Below are positions 35,590 to 46,610 of a DNA stretch of 64,000 nucleotides, piece after piece; positions within the stretch are counted from its first letter, which is position 1, and the number at the start of each line of letters is the position of its first letter. The notes below the pieces were generated by a model. It searched no databases. It was not told the origin of the DNA and was given only the letters and a program-made list of their open reading frames with translations. Origin of the DNA: Cyrtodaria siliqua (lineage: Eukaryota > Mollusca > Bivalvia > Adapedonta > Hiatellidae); contig JAWPHD010006794.1 in assembly GCA_037043455.1 (NCBI GenBank), positions 62,001 through 126,000 on the forward strand, in the 5' to 3' direction. Made by a program: the position numbers and the translations under genes.

Positions 35590-36250
35590 AAATGTGTATA
35601 GGCAGTAGGATATCGTTAAACAAAATATTTTCTTAATGATTCAAAACTGAAAATTCTATCAAACAACCTAACGTTTTAATGTAACGAAATTTTAATCTTA
35701 AAATGCAGCTTTTATAGCTAGTCTTGCATTAGTCTTGCATATATTTACCACCTCCATAATTTGCTTGTAAAACATTCACATTTGTTTTCAGTTGTTTCGT
35801 GTTCTAACCATTCCAGTAGAGTTCCATTATTATATAGTATATTATATGTTAGTATATGTAGCAGAACATATATCTTTGTCAGTGGTATCCTACTGCCTCA
35901 ACTTCTTGTCGTCTGTTTCACTTTTTATTGATACTTTTAAAAACAAGTGAAAAACAGTTTTTTTAAGTTGTTCAATTTTTAGGTCTAAAGAGAATGTGTG
36001 CGTTTTAAGGAAAATGTAGTGTAAAGAGTAGTTGCTATTAAAAGTGAAAAGACTAGACATTTTAAATTTGGTCAACATACTTGTAAATTAGCTCACATGT
36101 ATACCTGAAGAAATAGAACTTCCAATAGTAAATAAATTCAGTTATTAATTGAATTTATATTGACTACATTCTTTGGACAATACAGATGAGTAACTTTGTA
36201 CATACATTAATTATTGTTCCTTTCATAAAAATCGGTGTATTGATTCTGCA
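35590..36250. other. transposon interior, no gene seen
   Basis: AT-rich sequence following the accessory gene; I find no domain-bearing frame. Polyadenylation of the plus-strand gene would fall here, but no strong signal stands out. Confidence 0.35.
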
Positions 36251-36519
36251 CATTACGTGGTCCGAGTATTAATTTTCATACCCCATCCAACCCCTTCTCC
36301 AAGAAGGGAAAATGGGGTATGTAATAAAACCTTAATTTCGTCTTAAAAAGTTTGGATAATGCGAAATTTAAACACTTAATAGGTAATTTTAAACTGGTTA
36401 TCGCATATTTTCAGTAAAAAATGTTTTAAATGCGTTTTATTGTCGAAATACCCATTATAAAATCTTGCTAATATAAGCTTTCCCATCGCTTAATGGAATT
36501 AAGGCGGGACCACGTAATG
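36251..36519. mobile_element. MITE family D, copy 1 (269 bp)
   Basis: The ends CATTACGTGGTCC and GGACCACGTAATG are complementary. Another copy is at 43,759-44,025 and a truncated inverted copy at 55,300-55,503. Shared body: 'accccttctccaagaag', 'ttatcg', 'cagtaaaaaat' and 'catcgcttaatggaattaag'. Non-coding, hence non-autonomous. Confidence 0.85.
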
Positions 36520-37090
36520 AGATCTGGGAAATACTCTTGAACTGGTGGATATGGCTATGTATAATTATTGCAAAACATAGAACTATATCTTAAACTGTGA
36601 CAATCAAACATTTTTAATGACTGCAAGATATAGTTTTTGTTTTAGTGAGTTCTGCATTCATTTAAAAGAGTATTTCCCATCTAGTCTGCTGTATTTCGTG
36701 TTGTTAACACAACAGGTGTTTCTGTGTTTAGTTTCATCTTTTAATTAAGAGTAGTATAATTTAAAGTTTCTGTAAAAAAATTGTATGATTCTGTAGGTGT
36801 TATTCGTTATGACCTTGTCTTCTGATCATGAACTTCTAACTTTATAGACATGCTACTCAGATGTCTTATGGGATCCTTTTGTTACCACTCCATTACATTG
36901 CAATGAATGAATAGATTTCAATGAAACTTGACACAAGTGTGCACACGACTGGGCGATGTGTTGGATGCAACTTCTTTTGTTGGGATATGAACCATCGTGA
37001 TGTTTTTTCATGCTCGGTGCAAAATATTTTCATACTTATTAGGTTATTTTAGTATGATTTAGTAAGATTTTTGGGGGGATATTAATGGAT

Positions 37091-37315
37091 AAGGCCTAGA
37101 ACAAAAAACATGTGTTTCTGTTAATTTGACCGACCCCCTCTTTTTCCCAGCCAAGCAACATTTATTTATTGATATGTTTTTTTAATTATTGTATGCACAG
37201 AAATCGTTGATGTTAATCAGTAACATGCTGCATAAACAATCTCTTTAATAGATCATACCAGTCAGTCCAAAATATAAAAAAAAAAGTCCGACCCACTATT
37301 TAGGTTGACTTTTCA
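37091..37315. mobile_element. diverged relative of the GGCC-ended element
   Basis: Begins 'aaggcctagaacaaaaaaca' and 'tgtgtttctgttaatttgac' with 'cgaccccc', like the left end at 31,671, and finishes with 'agtccgacccacta', like the inner right end there (33,020-33,045). The extreme right terminus is not evident. Confidence 0.5.
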
Positions 37316-37735
37316 AAGAAATGAGGAGCTATATATGCTACTCGCTCCGGCATCGGTGTCTTCATCTGCATTGGTTAACCTTTTTCTGTAAGCTCACATT
37401 TTTAACTTTAAAGAATTTGAGTTACAAAATATGTATGAAGGCTGATTTGTTGAACCACTCGACAGACCATAAGCAGAAACAGTCATGTTTTGTTCATGGA
37501 CAAACTTGCCCCACTCTTAACTGTGGTGGGTGGGGAGGGGAGGGATTGGGGGTTGTGTCCTCGTGTTCGGCGATGCAGAATTAGAATTCAGTGTCAATAT
37601 TTTTTTAAAAAAGAAACATATGCATGTACATTTTTGATTACTATACCATGTTCTTGTTGTGTAATGATGTGTGGCATTTTTTAATGACATAAAATAAATC
37701 CACTGAAATCTATTTAACTGCTTTATTTATCAGTT
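37316..37735. other. transposon interior, no gene seen
   Basis: Open frames of 64-87 codons here lack domain motifs. A G-rich run 'gtgggtggggaggggaggga' occurs at 37,526-37,545. Confidence 0.35.
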
Positions 37736-37739
37736 GTGT

Positions 37740-38460
37740 TGCATGCCAATTTTATGCATTTAATGCACATATTTAAGTGTGCTATTCCACATTTAATTGC
37801 TACAAAATACCATGACATGTGATGTAAAAGTAGAATTTAAATAGACATCAGTGTTTCCTACACCACATTTATCTGCAATAAAATTTCATTAAATTTCTGG
37901 TAAAAGTGGAGTTTAAGTAAAATTTAAGCAGAACCAGTGTTTCCTACACCACCTTTATCCGCAATAAAAGTTCATGTAAAAGTGGAGTTGTAGTGAAATT
38001 TAAGCAGGTACTATTGTTTCCTACACCACATTTATCTGCAATAAAATTTCATTAAATTTCACGTAAAAGTGGAGTTTAAGTGAAATTTAAGCAGAACCAG
38101 TTTTTCCTACACCACATTTATCCGCAATAAAATTCCATTAAATTTCATGTAAAAGTGGAGTTTAAGTGAAATTTAAGCAGAACCAGTGTTTCCTACACCA
38201 CATTTATCTGCAATAAAGTTCCATTAAATTTCATGTAAAAGTGGAGATTAAGTGAAATTTAAGCAGAACCAGTGTTTCCTACACCACATTTACCTTCAAT
38301 AAAATTCCATTAAATTTCATGTAAAAGTTGCATTTAAGTGGAATTTAAGCGGACACCAGTCTTTCCTATATCACATTTAACCTCAACAAAATTTCATTAA
38401 AATTCATGTAAAAGTGGAGTTTAAATCAAACTTAAACTATAACAAAATTTAGGTATTTTG
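37740..38460 (+). repeat. right subterminal array, 86-bp unit, about 7 copies
   Basis: 'cctacaccac' or a variant starts at 37,857, 37,943, 38,020, 38,106, 38,192, 38,278 and 38,365, mostly an 86-bp period. Units contain 'ccattaaatttcatgtaaaa' and 'gtttaagtgaaatttaagca', again built on TTTAA/TTAAAT, though otherwise unlike the left array. Its position just inside the right end mirrors the left array. Confidence 0.88.
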
Positions 38461-38564
38461 TGAAAAATTAAATGCCATTTAAACATCAATTAAATCCGAA
38501 ATTTAAGGGGGAATTAAACTTGCTGATACCTTATTATACTAGGAATTTAAGTGTAGTTTAATTC

Positions 38565-38603
38565 AGATTTAAGTTGTGATTAAACCCCTTATTTCATGCA
38601 GTG
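38565..38603 (-). repeat. right terminal inverted repeat of the EnSpm-like element
   Basis: Ends '...tatttcatgcagtg' at 38,603, followed by CTA. The complement matches 21,500-21,540. Confidence 0.8.
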
Positions 38604-38609
38604 CTAGTT

Positions 38610-39150
38610 ATGCTAAGAAGATGAAAAAAAGAGATAATAGATAGATAGATTGAAGTAAAATAAAGAAATAAATAAAGCATAATAGACGGACCATAAAGAT
38701 AGTTTAACACATTTTATAATAAACTCAATGATAAAGACCCATCCGTGGATGAAATAACCACTTGTGACCATTCATTTCTAAATAAGACAATTTCGAATTC
38801 AATGGCATTCATTTTAAATCAAATTTTGGAAAAAAAGATGTTGTGTAGATCGACATTTGCGTGACGTGACATACGTCGACACATCAGAATGGGATTACAT
38901 CTATTATTAATATTATTGTTTTCTCCCTGGCAAACAATAATTTCAACAAAGTCATTGCTGAAGTATATGCTAAATAGATAAATGGCTAAAGCTCTCGGGC
39001 TGATATGGTTTCTCAGGCCTGGTTTAGGGTGTGATATGAAAATATCCATTTATTATCTCTACGTATTTCCAATATTATTGCATTCCAATAAATTAATATA
39101 CTTTAATCGGCAATCCAACTGAAATAAACAAAGTTTTTCTGTCGAGTTGT
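38610..39150. other. non-coding stretch
   Basis: No gene seen. A short (gata)n tract occurs near 38,634-38,652. Confidence 0.35.
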
Positions 39151-39154
39151 ATAT

Positions 39155-39310
39155 ATAGATATACAAATCGAACAGGAAAGGTATCATTCAAGGACTACAG
39201 TCAACCACAAACACACACAGAAAAATAGAACAACTTTAAAGATAAATAAATGACCAAATAAGACATCACACACATAAAAGGGTTGGCAATAGGGCTACCG
39301 CTTTAAACAT
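39155..39310 (-). repeat. dispersed repeat family A, partial copy (-)
   Basis: 'acaaatcgaacaggaaaggt', 'gtcaaccacaaacacacaca' and 'cataaaagggttggcaatag' match 59,340-59,480. Confidence 0.65.
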
Positions 39311-39319
39311 GTTTACAAA

Positions 39320-40535
39320 TGTTTAAATATTATTGTATTCAGGTACAATGTTAAAACCTGAATATAGGTTTGTATATATCTTTATAACATGTAAGCGTAT
39401 TGTTTGCTAATTACTCTGGATGTTGACTTTATTATTAGAGCTTTCCTTTTGATGGGATACACTTTTTATTTACACTGTCTAGTCTGTTTTTTTCTGCTGA
39501 AAACCGGATAAAAGCGAAGTTTGTACACAGTCATACAATCGATTTAAGCAAGCAGTGGGCCGTATTGCCTTCTGACCTTTCCAAGTCGATAATCCTGTCT
39601 TAACAACCACTATGTGTGTTGGTATTGTCCTAATAATGGAATATTTAGCTTGCTCACTTGATTTAGTTTGTGGGATTGTGGACCTACGATGCCATTGAAT
39701 TTGGCAGCTCCATTTTTTTTATTGGTATCATTTGACACAAAATGTATGTAGACGCATATAATCTGAACACATATGTTATTTCACCATTACAGTTGATTTA
39801 ATTTTGACACGAAAGGAGCCGTGGGTATGTTGCTTCAACCAAAATGAAATTTGTTGTATGATATGACTGGAACTAATTCGCGAACTAAATACACATGGGC
39901 TCGCATTTTATGCTCATTTATGCCATAAGAGCATGAATGTTAATTTTTAAAATCAGAGATTTGTAACAGTTACGGAAATCCTCACATATACTCAAAAGTA
40001 CGATGTACATCCCGCTTATATGAGAGTGCTCTATCCTAATAACTGAGTTCTAGACATATAATACAGCGTCGATTCAATTGTATGGGAACATTTCAACGTT
40101 TGATCATCGAGGTCGATCTGTGTCGCTCTTCAATACGTATTGACATTATTTACACTAGCTTCGATAAGTGCAAAGCGTCGCGTGTTTACGAATAAATGAT
40201 TGTATTATATACCGGCATTTTAGTTTAATCGTGTCCAATCAGTAGAATGACTCTAAAACCGGTGTAAATGGGAATTGACACGTGTTAATTCTTACTTTCC
40301 TCTAACTAACGGTCTTAACAACACCTAATCTGCTACTTTCTCACATTGTATTGATGTGTTCGTTGCCACCAGAGATTTCATTTTCCAGTATTTCCAACGA
40401 TTATCTGGTAATTGTCAAAATATCAATTTACAATTTCGTAGTATAAGACAATTGATGCTATATACCAACGGTGTATAGAAAGCTCACGGTTTTCTCTTTC
40501 GCAACCTTAGCGCAACCAAAATAGTTTCTAAGTAC
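39320..40535. other. non-coding stretch
   Basis: No credible gene, RNA or repeat unit recognised on either strand. Confidence 0.4.
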
Positions 40536-40544
40536 AAAGTAAAA

Positions 40545-42330
40545 AGTACAACCCATGCCCGCGGTGTACACCACTTACTACGGGAAAAGTACAACCCACA
40601 CTAGAGTGTACAACTCTCACTACGGGCAAAGTACAACTCACACCTGCGGTGTACACATCGTACTATAGGCAACGTACAACCCACACCAGCGGTGTACCCA
40701 CGTACTACGGGCATAGTCAACCCACACTAGCCATGTACATATCTGACTGCGGTCAAAGTACAACCCACACCAGTGGTGTACATATCTCACTACGGGCAAA
40801 GTACAAGCGCACCATCTGTGTACACAACTGCTACTACGGGCAAAGTCAACCCACACCAGCCATGTACATAGCTGACTATGGTCAAAGTACAACCCACTCC
40901 AGCGGTGTAAATATCTTACTACAGGCAAAGTACAAGCCGCACCATCAGTGTACACACCTGCTACTACGGGCAAAGTACAACCCACACCAGCAGTGTACAC
41001 ATCGTACTATGGGAAACATACAACCCACAGCAGCGGTGTACACATTTCACTACGGGCAAAGTACAACCCACACCGGCAATATACACATCCTACTATGGGA
41101 AACATACAACCCACACAAGTGGTGTATACATCTCACTACAGGCAAAGTACAACCCACACCAGCGGTGTACACATCTCAACTCAGGTAAAGTAAAACCCAC
41201 ACCAGCAGTGTACACATCGTACAATGGGCAACATACAACCAACACAGCGATATATAAATCGTACTAAGTGGACATCACACCAGTGATGTACACCCATCTT
41301 ACTACGGGAAGAGTACAACCCGCACTAGCAGTTTACACATCGCTCTACGGACAAAGTACAACCCGCACCAGCATTGTATACATCGTACTACGGGCAAAGT
41401 ACAACTCACTCCAGCTATGTATACCTCCTACTACGGGCAAAGTACAACCCACACCAGCGATGTACATATCTCACTACAGTTAAAGTACAACGCACACCAG
41501 CAGAGTACACATCTTCCAACGGCAAAGTACAACTCACATTAGCATCGTATACATCTCTTACTTCGGGCAAAGTACAACCCACACCAGCAGTGTACACATC
41601 TCTTACTACGGGCAAAGTACAACCCTGACCAGCAGTGTAATCAGCTCCTACTACTAGCGAAGTACAACCCACACCATCAGTGTACACAACTCTTTCTACT
41701 GGAAAAGTACAACCTACACCATCAGTGTAAACACCTCCGACTACGGAAAAAGTACACCCACACCATCAGTGTACACACTCTCTTTACTGCTGGCAAAGTA
41801 CAACCTACACCAGCAGTGTAAACACCTCCGACTAAGGGCAAAGTACAACCACACCCATCAGTGTACACACTCTCTTACTGCTGGCAAAGTACAATCTACA
41901 CCAGCTATGTAAACACCTCCGACTACGTGCAAAGTATAACCTACACCAGCAGTGTACACACCTCTTACTACGGGCGAAGTACTCATAACACAAAGTGGTT
42001 TAACAAACATCTCATAATAAGGGCGATGAACAACCTGACACCAGCAGTGTACACACCTCCTACTATGAGCAAAGTACAACCACATCAGCAGTGTACAAAT
42101 CTCTTACTACGGGCAAAGTACACGGCAACACCGTGTTGTAAACATCTCATACTAAGCGTGAAGAGCAGCGTAATTCACCTCTTAATAGAAAATATATACA
42201 CCCAAACAGTAGTGCAACACACCCCTTATTAAAGTCAAGTAAGGCCATAACGGTGGTCTACACATATCTCTTACTAGCGGCGAAGTGCTCCCAATAGCAG
42301 CAGAATACAAAGCACTATCAGCGATGTTCA
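40545..42330 (+). repeat. 43-bp minisatellite, about 40 copies
   Basis: Unit example: 'tactacgggcaaagtacaac' plus 'ccacaccagcagtgtacaca' with a short spacer, 43-45 bp. It degrades towards the right end. Long open frames on both strands (up to 179 codons) come from the repeat. Confidence 0.92.
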
Positions 42331-42424
42331 TGAATCTAACCACCTAGGCGATGCTTATTAATATTGTCTACATGCTATCAGATAAGAACATGGTATGGTA
42401 ACTACCGCGTTCTTGGGGTAAGCA

Positions 42425-42600
42425 TTAAAATACTCCGGGGTCAGCATAACAAAATACTCCGGGGTCAGCATAATAAAATACTCGGGGTCAGCATAAATAA
42501 TACTCCGGGGGTCAGCAAAAACAATACTCCGGGGGTCAGCATAAATAATACTCCCGGGGTCAGCATAACAAAATACAACGTAGGTCAGCATAAATAATAC
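42425..42600 (+). repeat. about 27-bp tandem repeat, 6-7 copies
   Basis: Units of 'aatactccgggggtcagcat' plus 'aaata' or 'aacaaa', decaying to 'caacgtaggtcagcataaat' at the end. It starts 95 bp after the 43-bp minisatellite. Confidence 0.85.
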
Positions 42601-42924
42601 TGTTATGGCAATATTCAAAGAAAGAAATATTGGCGGAACAAACGAATAAACAGAGAGTATCGCTATATCTTCCTCTTACGTAACAATGTATATGGAAATG
42701 ATCAACTACCGTTTTGTAGAACAGACTATAATGCCATGTCGTAGATATTGGAGTTAACATTATTATACTAAATACGCGTCACAATTTACGACTTTTCAAT
42801 AAAGGACAATTTTCCGGATTCATTTATCGTCAGAAATTAACAATGACTTTCTTATGACTCGTTCAAGACTTATTAAGTATTTTATTTCTTTATATGTCCT
42901 TTGCCAGACTTACAAATTGTCAAT

Positions 42925-43203
42925 TTACACGAGTGAAGAGCCATTTGCATCACTTATTTGCAATATAACTATAATGGTAAAGCCCGATGAATGTGCTGCT
43001 TGTTCAGTTCCAAAATAATGACCGTGAGCTACATGCTTCTTCTCTAGATCTCTATGTAAAATTGCAATTCTTCGGTTAAATGTTACTTGAAAATTAATTG
43101 GTAATTTCTTGTCAATTAATTGTCTTGTCATCGATTTGACAACCCAGAAGTAGGCATTTTCACTCGGTTTAATTTCTGCCTTGTTGGGGACATGGTTGTA
43201 ATA
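42925..43203 (-). pseudogene. globin-like exon, E to G helices
   Basis: After an acceptor-like 'caatatag' at 43,204 the minus strand is open for 92 codons to TAA at 42,925. It reads NKAEIKPSENAYFWVVKSM, TRQLIDK, FNRRIAILHRDLEKKHVAHG, HYFGTEQA. 'V.KSMTR.ID' and 'IAILHRDLEKKHVAHG' match the E-F region of animal globins (usual form 'L..LGKKH...G'). The His of KKHV would be the proximal F8 ligand, and the distal HA pair appears as NA. The tail after HYFGTEQA is less typical and stops early. Its partner piece is at 44,590-44,666. Separation from it by a MITE and a SINE-like repeat, plus the distal substitution, suggest a pseudogene, but a divergent gene is possible. Confidence 0.5.
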
Positions 43204-43229
43204 CTATATTGTTTACTAAAAGCACTTTG

Positions 43230-43395
43230 AATTTGAAATGAATTGGATATAATAGTAACACCAACAGCTAAAGATCATATGGCAAATTCCCAGCTTTCAG
43301 TGGTGGATGATGACCCCAGGTGCATCTCGGGCAATTTCTTGCACGGGCGGACACCTGGGTAGAACCATCGACTTACCGCAAGCCAGTTGGATAGC
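43230..43395 (-). mobile_element. SINE-tail-like dispersed repeat, copy 2
   Basis: About 160 bp matching 10,788-10,937: 'accaacagctaaagatcata', 'gggcaatttcttgcacgggc' and 'acacctgggtagaaccatcg', ending 'ccgcaagccag'. It lies between the two globin-like pieces. Confidence 0.6.
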
Positions 43396-43758
43396 ACTTT
43401 GAAAGTTTTCCTGAGCTTTGAAAATGTTCTGTTTTTACTTTTATTAATTTCCTTGTCTTGTTGATATTGCGTTCCTGATATCGTTCATTTCATATACGTC
43501 AAACACAGCATAACAAGAGACAGGAGATGGACCGCGGTAACTGCAAGTTTCCAGACATTTCCCTCTACTTGACGTTTTAATTTGTGTTGCTTAATTGAAG
43601 TATGGAGACCATAAAGTGAGCTTCAATCCTATTAAACACATGCCCTATAGTCGACCCATAACGTTCCATTAACAATTCATATTACCACCCCTTTAGCAGA
43701 TGGTATAATTTATTTAAATCTGTAAATTATAGTTCTTGCGCCATACATGCTACGTCCA

Positions 43759-44025
43759 CATGACGTGGTCCGAGTATTTACTTTTATACCCCATGCCACT
43801 CCTTCTCCAAGAAGCGAAAACGGATTGGCTGGGATATGAATAAAACCTTGATTTTAGCTTAAAAAGCTTGCATATTGTAAAATTAACATTTTATAAGGTA
43901 TTGTAATCAGGTTATCGTCATTTTTTTAGTAAAAAATATTTTAAACATGTTTAATTTACTGTCGAAATATCCTGCTCATATAGGCCTTCCATCGCTTAAT
44001 GGAATTAAGGCGGGACCACGTAATG
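43759..44025. mobile_element. MITE family D, copy 2 (267 bp)
   Basis: Starts CATGACGTGGTCC (one base off the 36,251 copy) and ends GGACCACGTAATG. The body matches copy 1 throughout. It lies between the two globin-like pieces. Confidence 0.85.
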
Positions 44026-44187
44026 ATATAGTCAATAACTAGTCAACAAATCCCAGTCTACTAGTTTTGCCTCTTGTTTGTGTGTGTTGATTCCAATGAA
44101 TCCTCTTTTACAGTAGTTATTGTAGCTCTTAGCTGTTATATGCCATAAGACAAGTTCCTCTAGTAAATGTTTTCTGTGTAAAGTACA

Positions 44188-44450
44188 GGGTCCATATTCA
44201 TAAAGCAACTTAGCAATATCTATATATTTCTATAATTGATATTTTTCTATCGATTTAAGACATTTTCTTAATATTGTTAATAATGTTAAGAATAAATAAA
44301 ACCTACAGCTAAATACTTATTCTTAAAATAGATGGGTTGTAGTGTCCTCTGTAATGTTAATTACGGATATTAAAAATATGTAAAAATCTTAAATATTGAC
44401 TTAAGTAATATTTCCCAATTTAAGTTGCTTTAAAGCATGAATACGGGCCC
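44188..44450. mobile_element. MITE with GGGYCC...CATAAAGCAACTTA ends
   Basis: The left end GGGTCCATATTCATAAAGCA is complemented by the right end (ttgctttaaagcatgaatac then gggccc). 263 bp, AT-rich, non-coding. No clear target duplication was seen. Confidence 0.65.
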
Positions 44451-44589
44451 AGTTCTTGCATCATGTATAAATAACGTCCATGTAGTCGACCTTTGCTGTG
44501 TGCATTACATGTTCGTGTAGATTGTTTTCTATCGTGTTTTGTTCGTGTATACATTTACCCTCATTGAGTGTGATCTCAGCTGTTTACTG

Positions 44590-44666
44590 GTAGATCAGTC
44601 CTCCGTGCCACAACCACTGAGAATGGCATGAACACGTCTTGAACATCCGGGTGACTAGCAAACAAC
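44590..44666 (-). pseudogene. globin-like exon, B12 to D region
   Basis: On the minus strand a good acceptor (cttttgtacag) precedes LFASHPDVQDVFMPF, close to the 'LF..HP.....F.PF' C-helix/CD-corner signature of animal neuroglobin/cytoglobin-type globins. The exon starts where the conserved B12.2 globin intron lies. The frame then stops, while adjacent frames read SGCGTED and LIYQ, like the expected 'G...EDL', so at least one frameshift follows. The E-F region is 1.4 kb further along on the same strand (42,925-43,203). No first exon or H-helix exon was found. Confidence 0.5.
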
Positions 44667-44699
44667 CTGTACAAAAGGTGCAAAATAATTGATATATTC

Positions 44700-45200
44700 A
44701 TAGTTAGCATGCCTTTCTCTGTTTTATCTCACAAATGTAACCAATCAGGAATTAGTCTATACACATTTGAATAGGTCATGTCCCTCAGTGTTTATCATTG
44801 ATTCTAGACTGTCTTGATCCTGTATAAAGTGTCATTTGTATTAATAACAAGATTAAAAGCATTATTTGTAATGTACAGATACATGTTTATTTAGGGTTGT
44901 CTTATTTTGAATACGTTTACTTCAAATTAGTATCAAACATTTTAAGCTGTTCATAGTGACTGAGAAAAAAGCTGATTCAGGTTCTAAAGTTAATGCTAAG
45001 TAACTACTTCTTATTGTCGATTTAAACGTAAGGGCGACAGCGAGCCAGAGAAGTATTGTATTATCCAGTTTTACAGCTAATTTTGAAATTGTTACTTGTC
45101 CACCACTTGTTCTCCGTGCAACTATTATGCGGGTATATATTTATCATTGAGTGTGCGATTCCCGAATGATGACGTCTAAATACATTCTGAAAGGGTTGTA
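44700..45200. other. non-coding stretch
   Basis: Upstream (minus-strand sense) of the globin-like piece. I looked for a first globin exon here and did not find one. Confidence 0.35.
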
Positions 45201-45208
45201 ACGTTAAA

Positions 45209-45505
45209 TGTGTGTCCTCAATCGTGTCCTGTCTTTTCCCCGTTGCGGTTATTTGGTTATTTGTCTTCGATCGTGTCCTCTCTTTCCCGTTGCGGTTTAT
45301 TTGTCTTCAATCGTGTCCTGTCTTTCCAATTGCGGGTTATTTGTCTTCAATCGTGTTCTGTCTTTCCCGTTGCGGGTTATTTGTCTTCAGTCGTGTCCTG
45401 TCTTTCCCGTTGCGGGTTATTTGTCTTCAACTGTGTCCTGTATTTTCCCGTTGCGGGTTATTTGTCTTCAATCGTGTCCTGTCTTTCCCGTTGCGGGTTA
45501 TTTTA
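45209..45505 (+). repeat. 40-bp minisatellite, about 7 copies
   Basis: Unit 'ttgtcttcaatcgtgtcctg' plus 'tctttcccgttgcgggttat', with starts at 45,301, 45,341, 45,381, 45,421 and 45,462. All three plus frames are open because the unit has no stops, which yields three overlapping pseudo-proteins. Confidence 0.9.
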
Positions 45506-45509
45506 TAAA

Positions 45510-45980
45510 CAAACACATGTATGTAAACACAACTATAACAAGAAGCGATGTGTGCATATTTCTTAATTTTCATAAGATTTCTCAAGTCTCTATCCTAAAC
45601 GACAGTATCCGTAAAACAATCTGAATTGGATGCAAAGTGGATGAACGTAATTGCCAAATTAAATTATGTTTCTGCAATCACAAAATCAGACTGCAGCACT
45701 TAGTCTCACTTCTTAGATCTTCCCGTGGAAATTCGCTTTACGTTACCGATTACGATAGACAGTTTCTTAAGTTTGATCGACGTCTCTGGTTATAATATAT
45801 TTACTTTTGACAAAAATTCTATTTGTATTGAAATGAAGACACGACAATTTTCCATGCGATATTGATTGTTTTGGACCACTGAATAAATGTTTAATCTAGT
45901 CCATCTTTAATTGTTAATTTGTACTTTTTCTTTATTTATTAAAATGAACATTAAAACCGAATATATCGGTATGTAATGTA
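45510..45980. other. non-coding stretch
   Basis: No gene or repeat recognised. Confidence 0.35.
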
Positions 45981-45984
45981 CTCT

Positions 45985-46600
45985 GAAGTATATATATAGG
46001 GGGACATATTTGCGAACTACCAAGGACAGACAACCTTCGGACGAACTACGGCAGGGCGCCTAACTATGTACATACATACATTTAGGCATTCAACCACACA
46101 CAGCTATATTGAGACGGTGACAATGAAAGGTGCCGGATCTTGGATATACTGTAAATTCAGGTAAATATAATAAAGGGACATAATTTGAACTCACTACGGC
46201 AACTTTCGAAATTGGGATCTCGTAAGAGATCCACGTTCATCAAGCAGAATTATATATAGGGGGAAATATTTGTGAACTACCAAGGACAGACTACCTTCGA
46301 ACGAACTACGGCAGGGCGCCTAGCTATGACGAGATACACAGAAATCAAGAGTATGCATTCACTCCCTAAAAAGGATAGTTGTAACACACGTTGATAAACT
46401 GTATCTCTACATCATAACACACTCGTCTGGAGGCACAATTAACATATAGACGCATACATACATACAATTATAGCTCATATGAGTGGGCCCATTTAAGCAT
46501 TCAACCACACATAGCTATATTGAGACGGTGACAATGAAAGGTGCCGGATCTTGGGGATATTGTGAATTCAGGTAAATATAATAAAGGGAGATAATTACAT
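45985..46600. repeat. two direct copies of a 200-350 bp unit left of the LINE
   Basis: 'aactaccaaggacagac' with 'gaactacggcagggcgccta' occurs at about 46,015 and 46,275; 'gctatattgagacggtgaca' with 'atgaaaggtgccggatcttg' at about 46,103 and 46,513; 'attcaggtaaatataataaa' at about 46,155 and 46,566. The first copy lacks about 150 bp present in the second. With the LINE removed, this region would be contiguous with the Penelope-like fragment at 52.7 kb, so it may be part of that element's repeated ends (pseudo-LTRs). Confidence 0.6.
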
Positions 46601-46610
46601 ATATACAAAA

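Larger units (their letters stand above)
21500..38603. mobile_element. 17.1-kb EnSpm/CACTA-like DNA transposon
   Basis: The left end CACTGCATGAAATACGG (21,500) and the complement of the right end (CACTGCATGAAATAAGG, to 38,603) form an imperfect inverted repeat that extends through 'TTTAATCA.AACTTAAAT', about 39 bp. Both ends are flanked by the trinucleotide CTA (21,497-21,499; 38,604-38,606). CACT(A/G) termini and a 3-bp duplication are diagnostic of the CMC/EnSpm superfamily. Inside each end is a tandem array (85 bp left, 86 bp right), recalling the subterminal repeats of CACTA elements. It carries a minus-strand transposase relic (25.5-26.4 kb) and a divergent plus-strand accessory gene (29.8-35.6 kb). 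The catalytic region is missing, so this copy is non-autonomous. Nested: a 42-bp minisatellite, a hAT-like foldback, a GGCC-ended MITE, a hAT BED relic and others. Confidence 0.8.

Noticed and set aside
40545..42330. CRISPR-like array or repeat protein
   Set aside because: Units are contiguous with no unique spacers, no cas genes exist, and the DNA is animal. It is a minisatellite.
45208..45624. Three overlapping Val/Leu/Cys-rich proteins
   Set aside because: A 40-bp tandem unit without stops rotates through all three frames.
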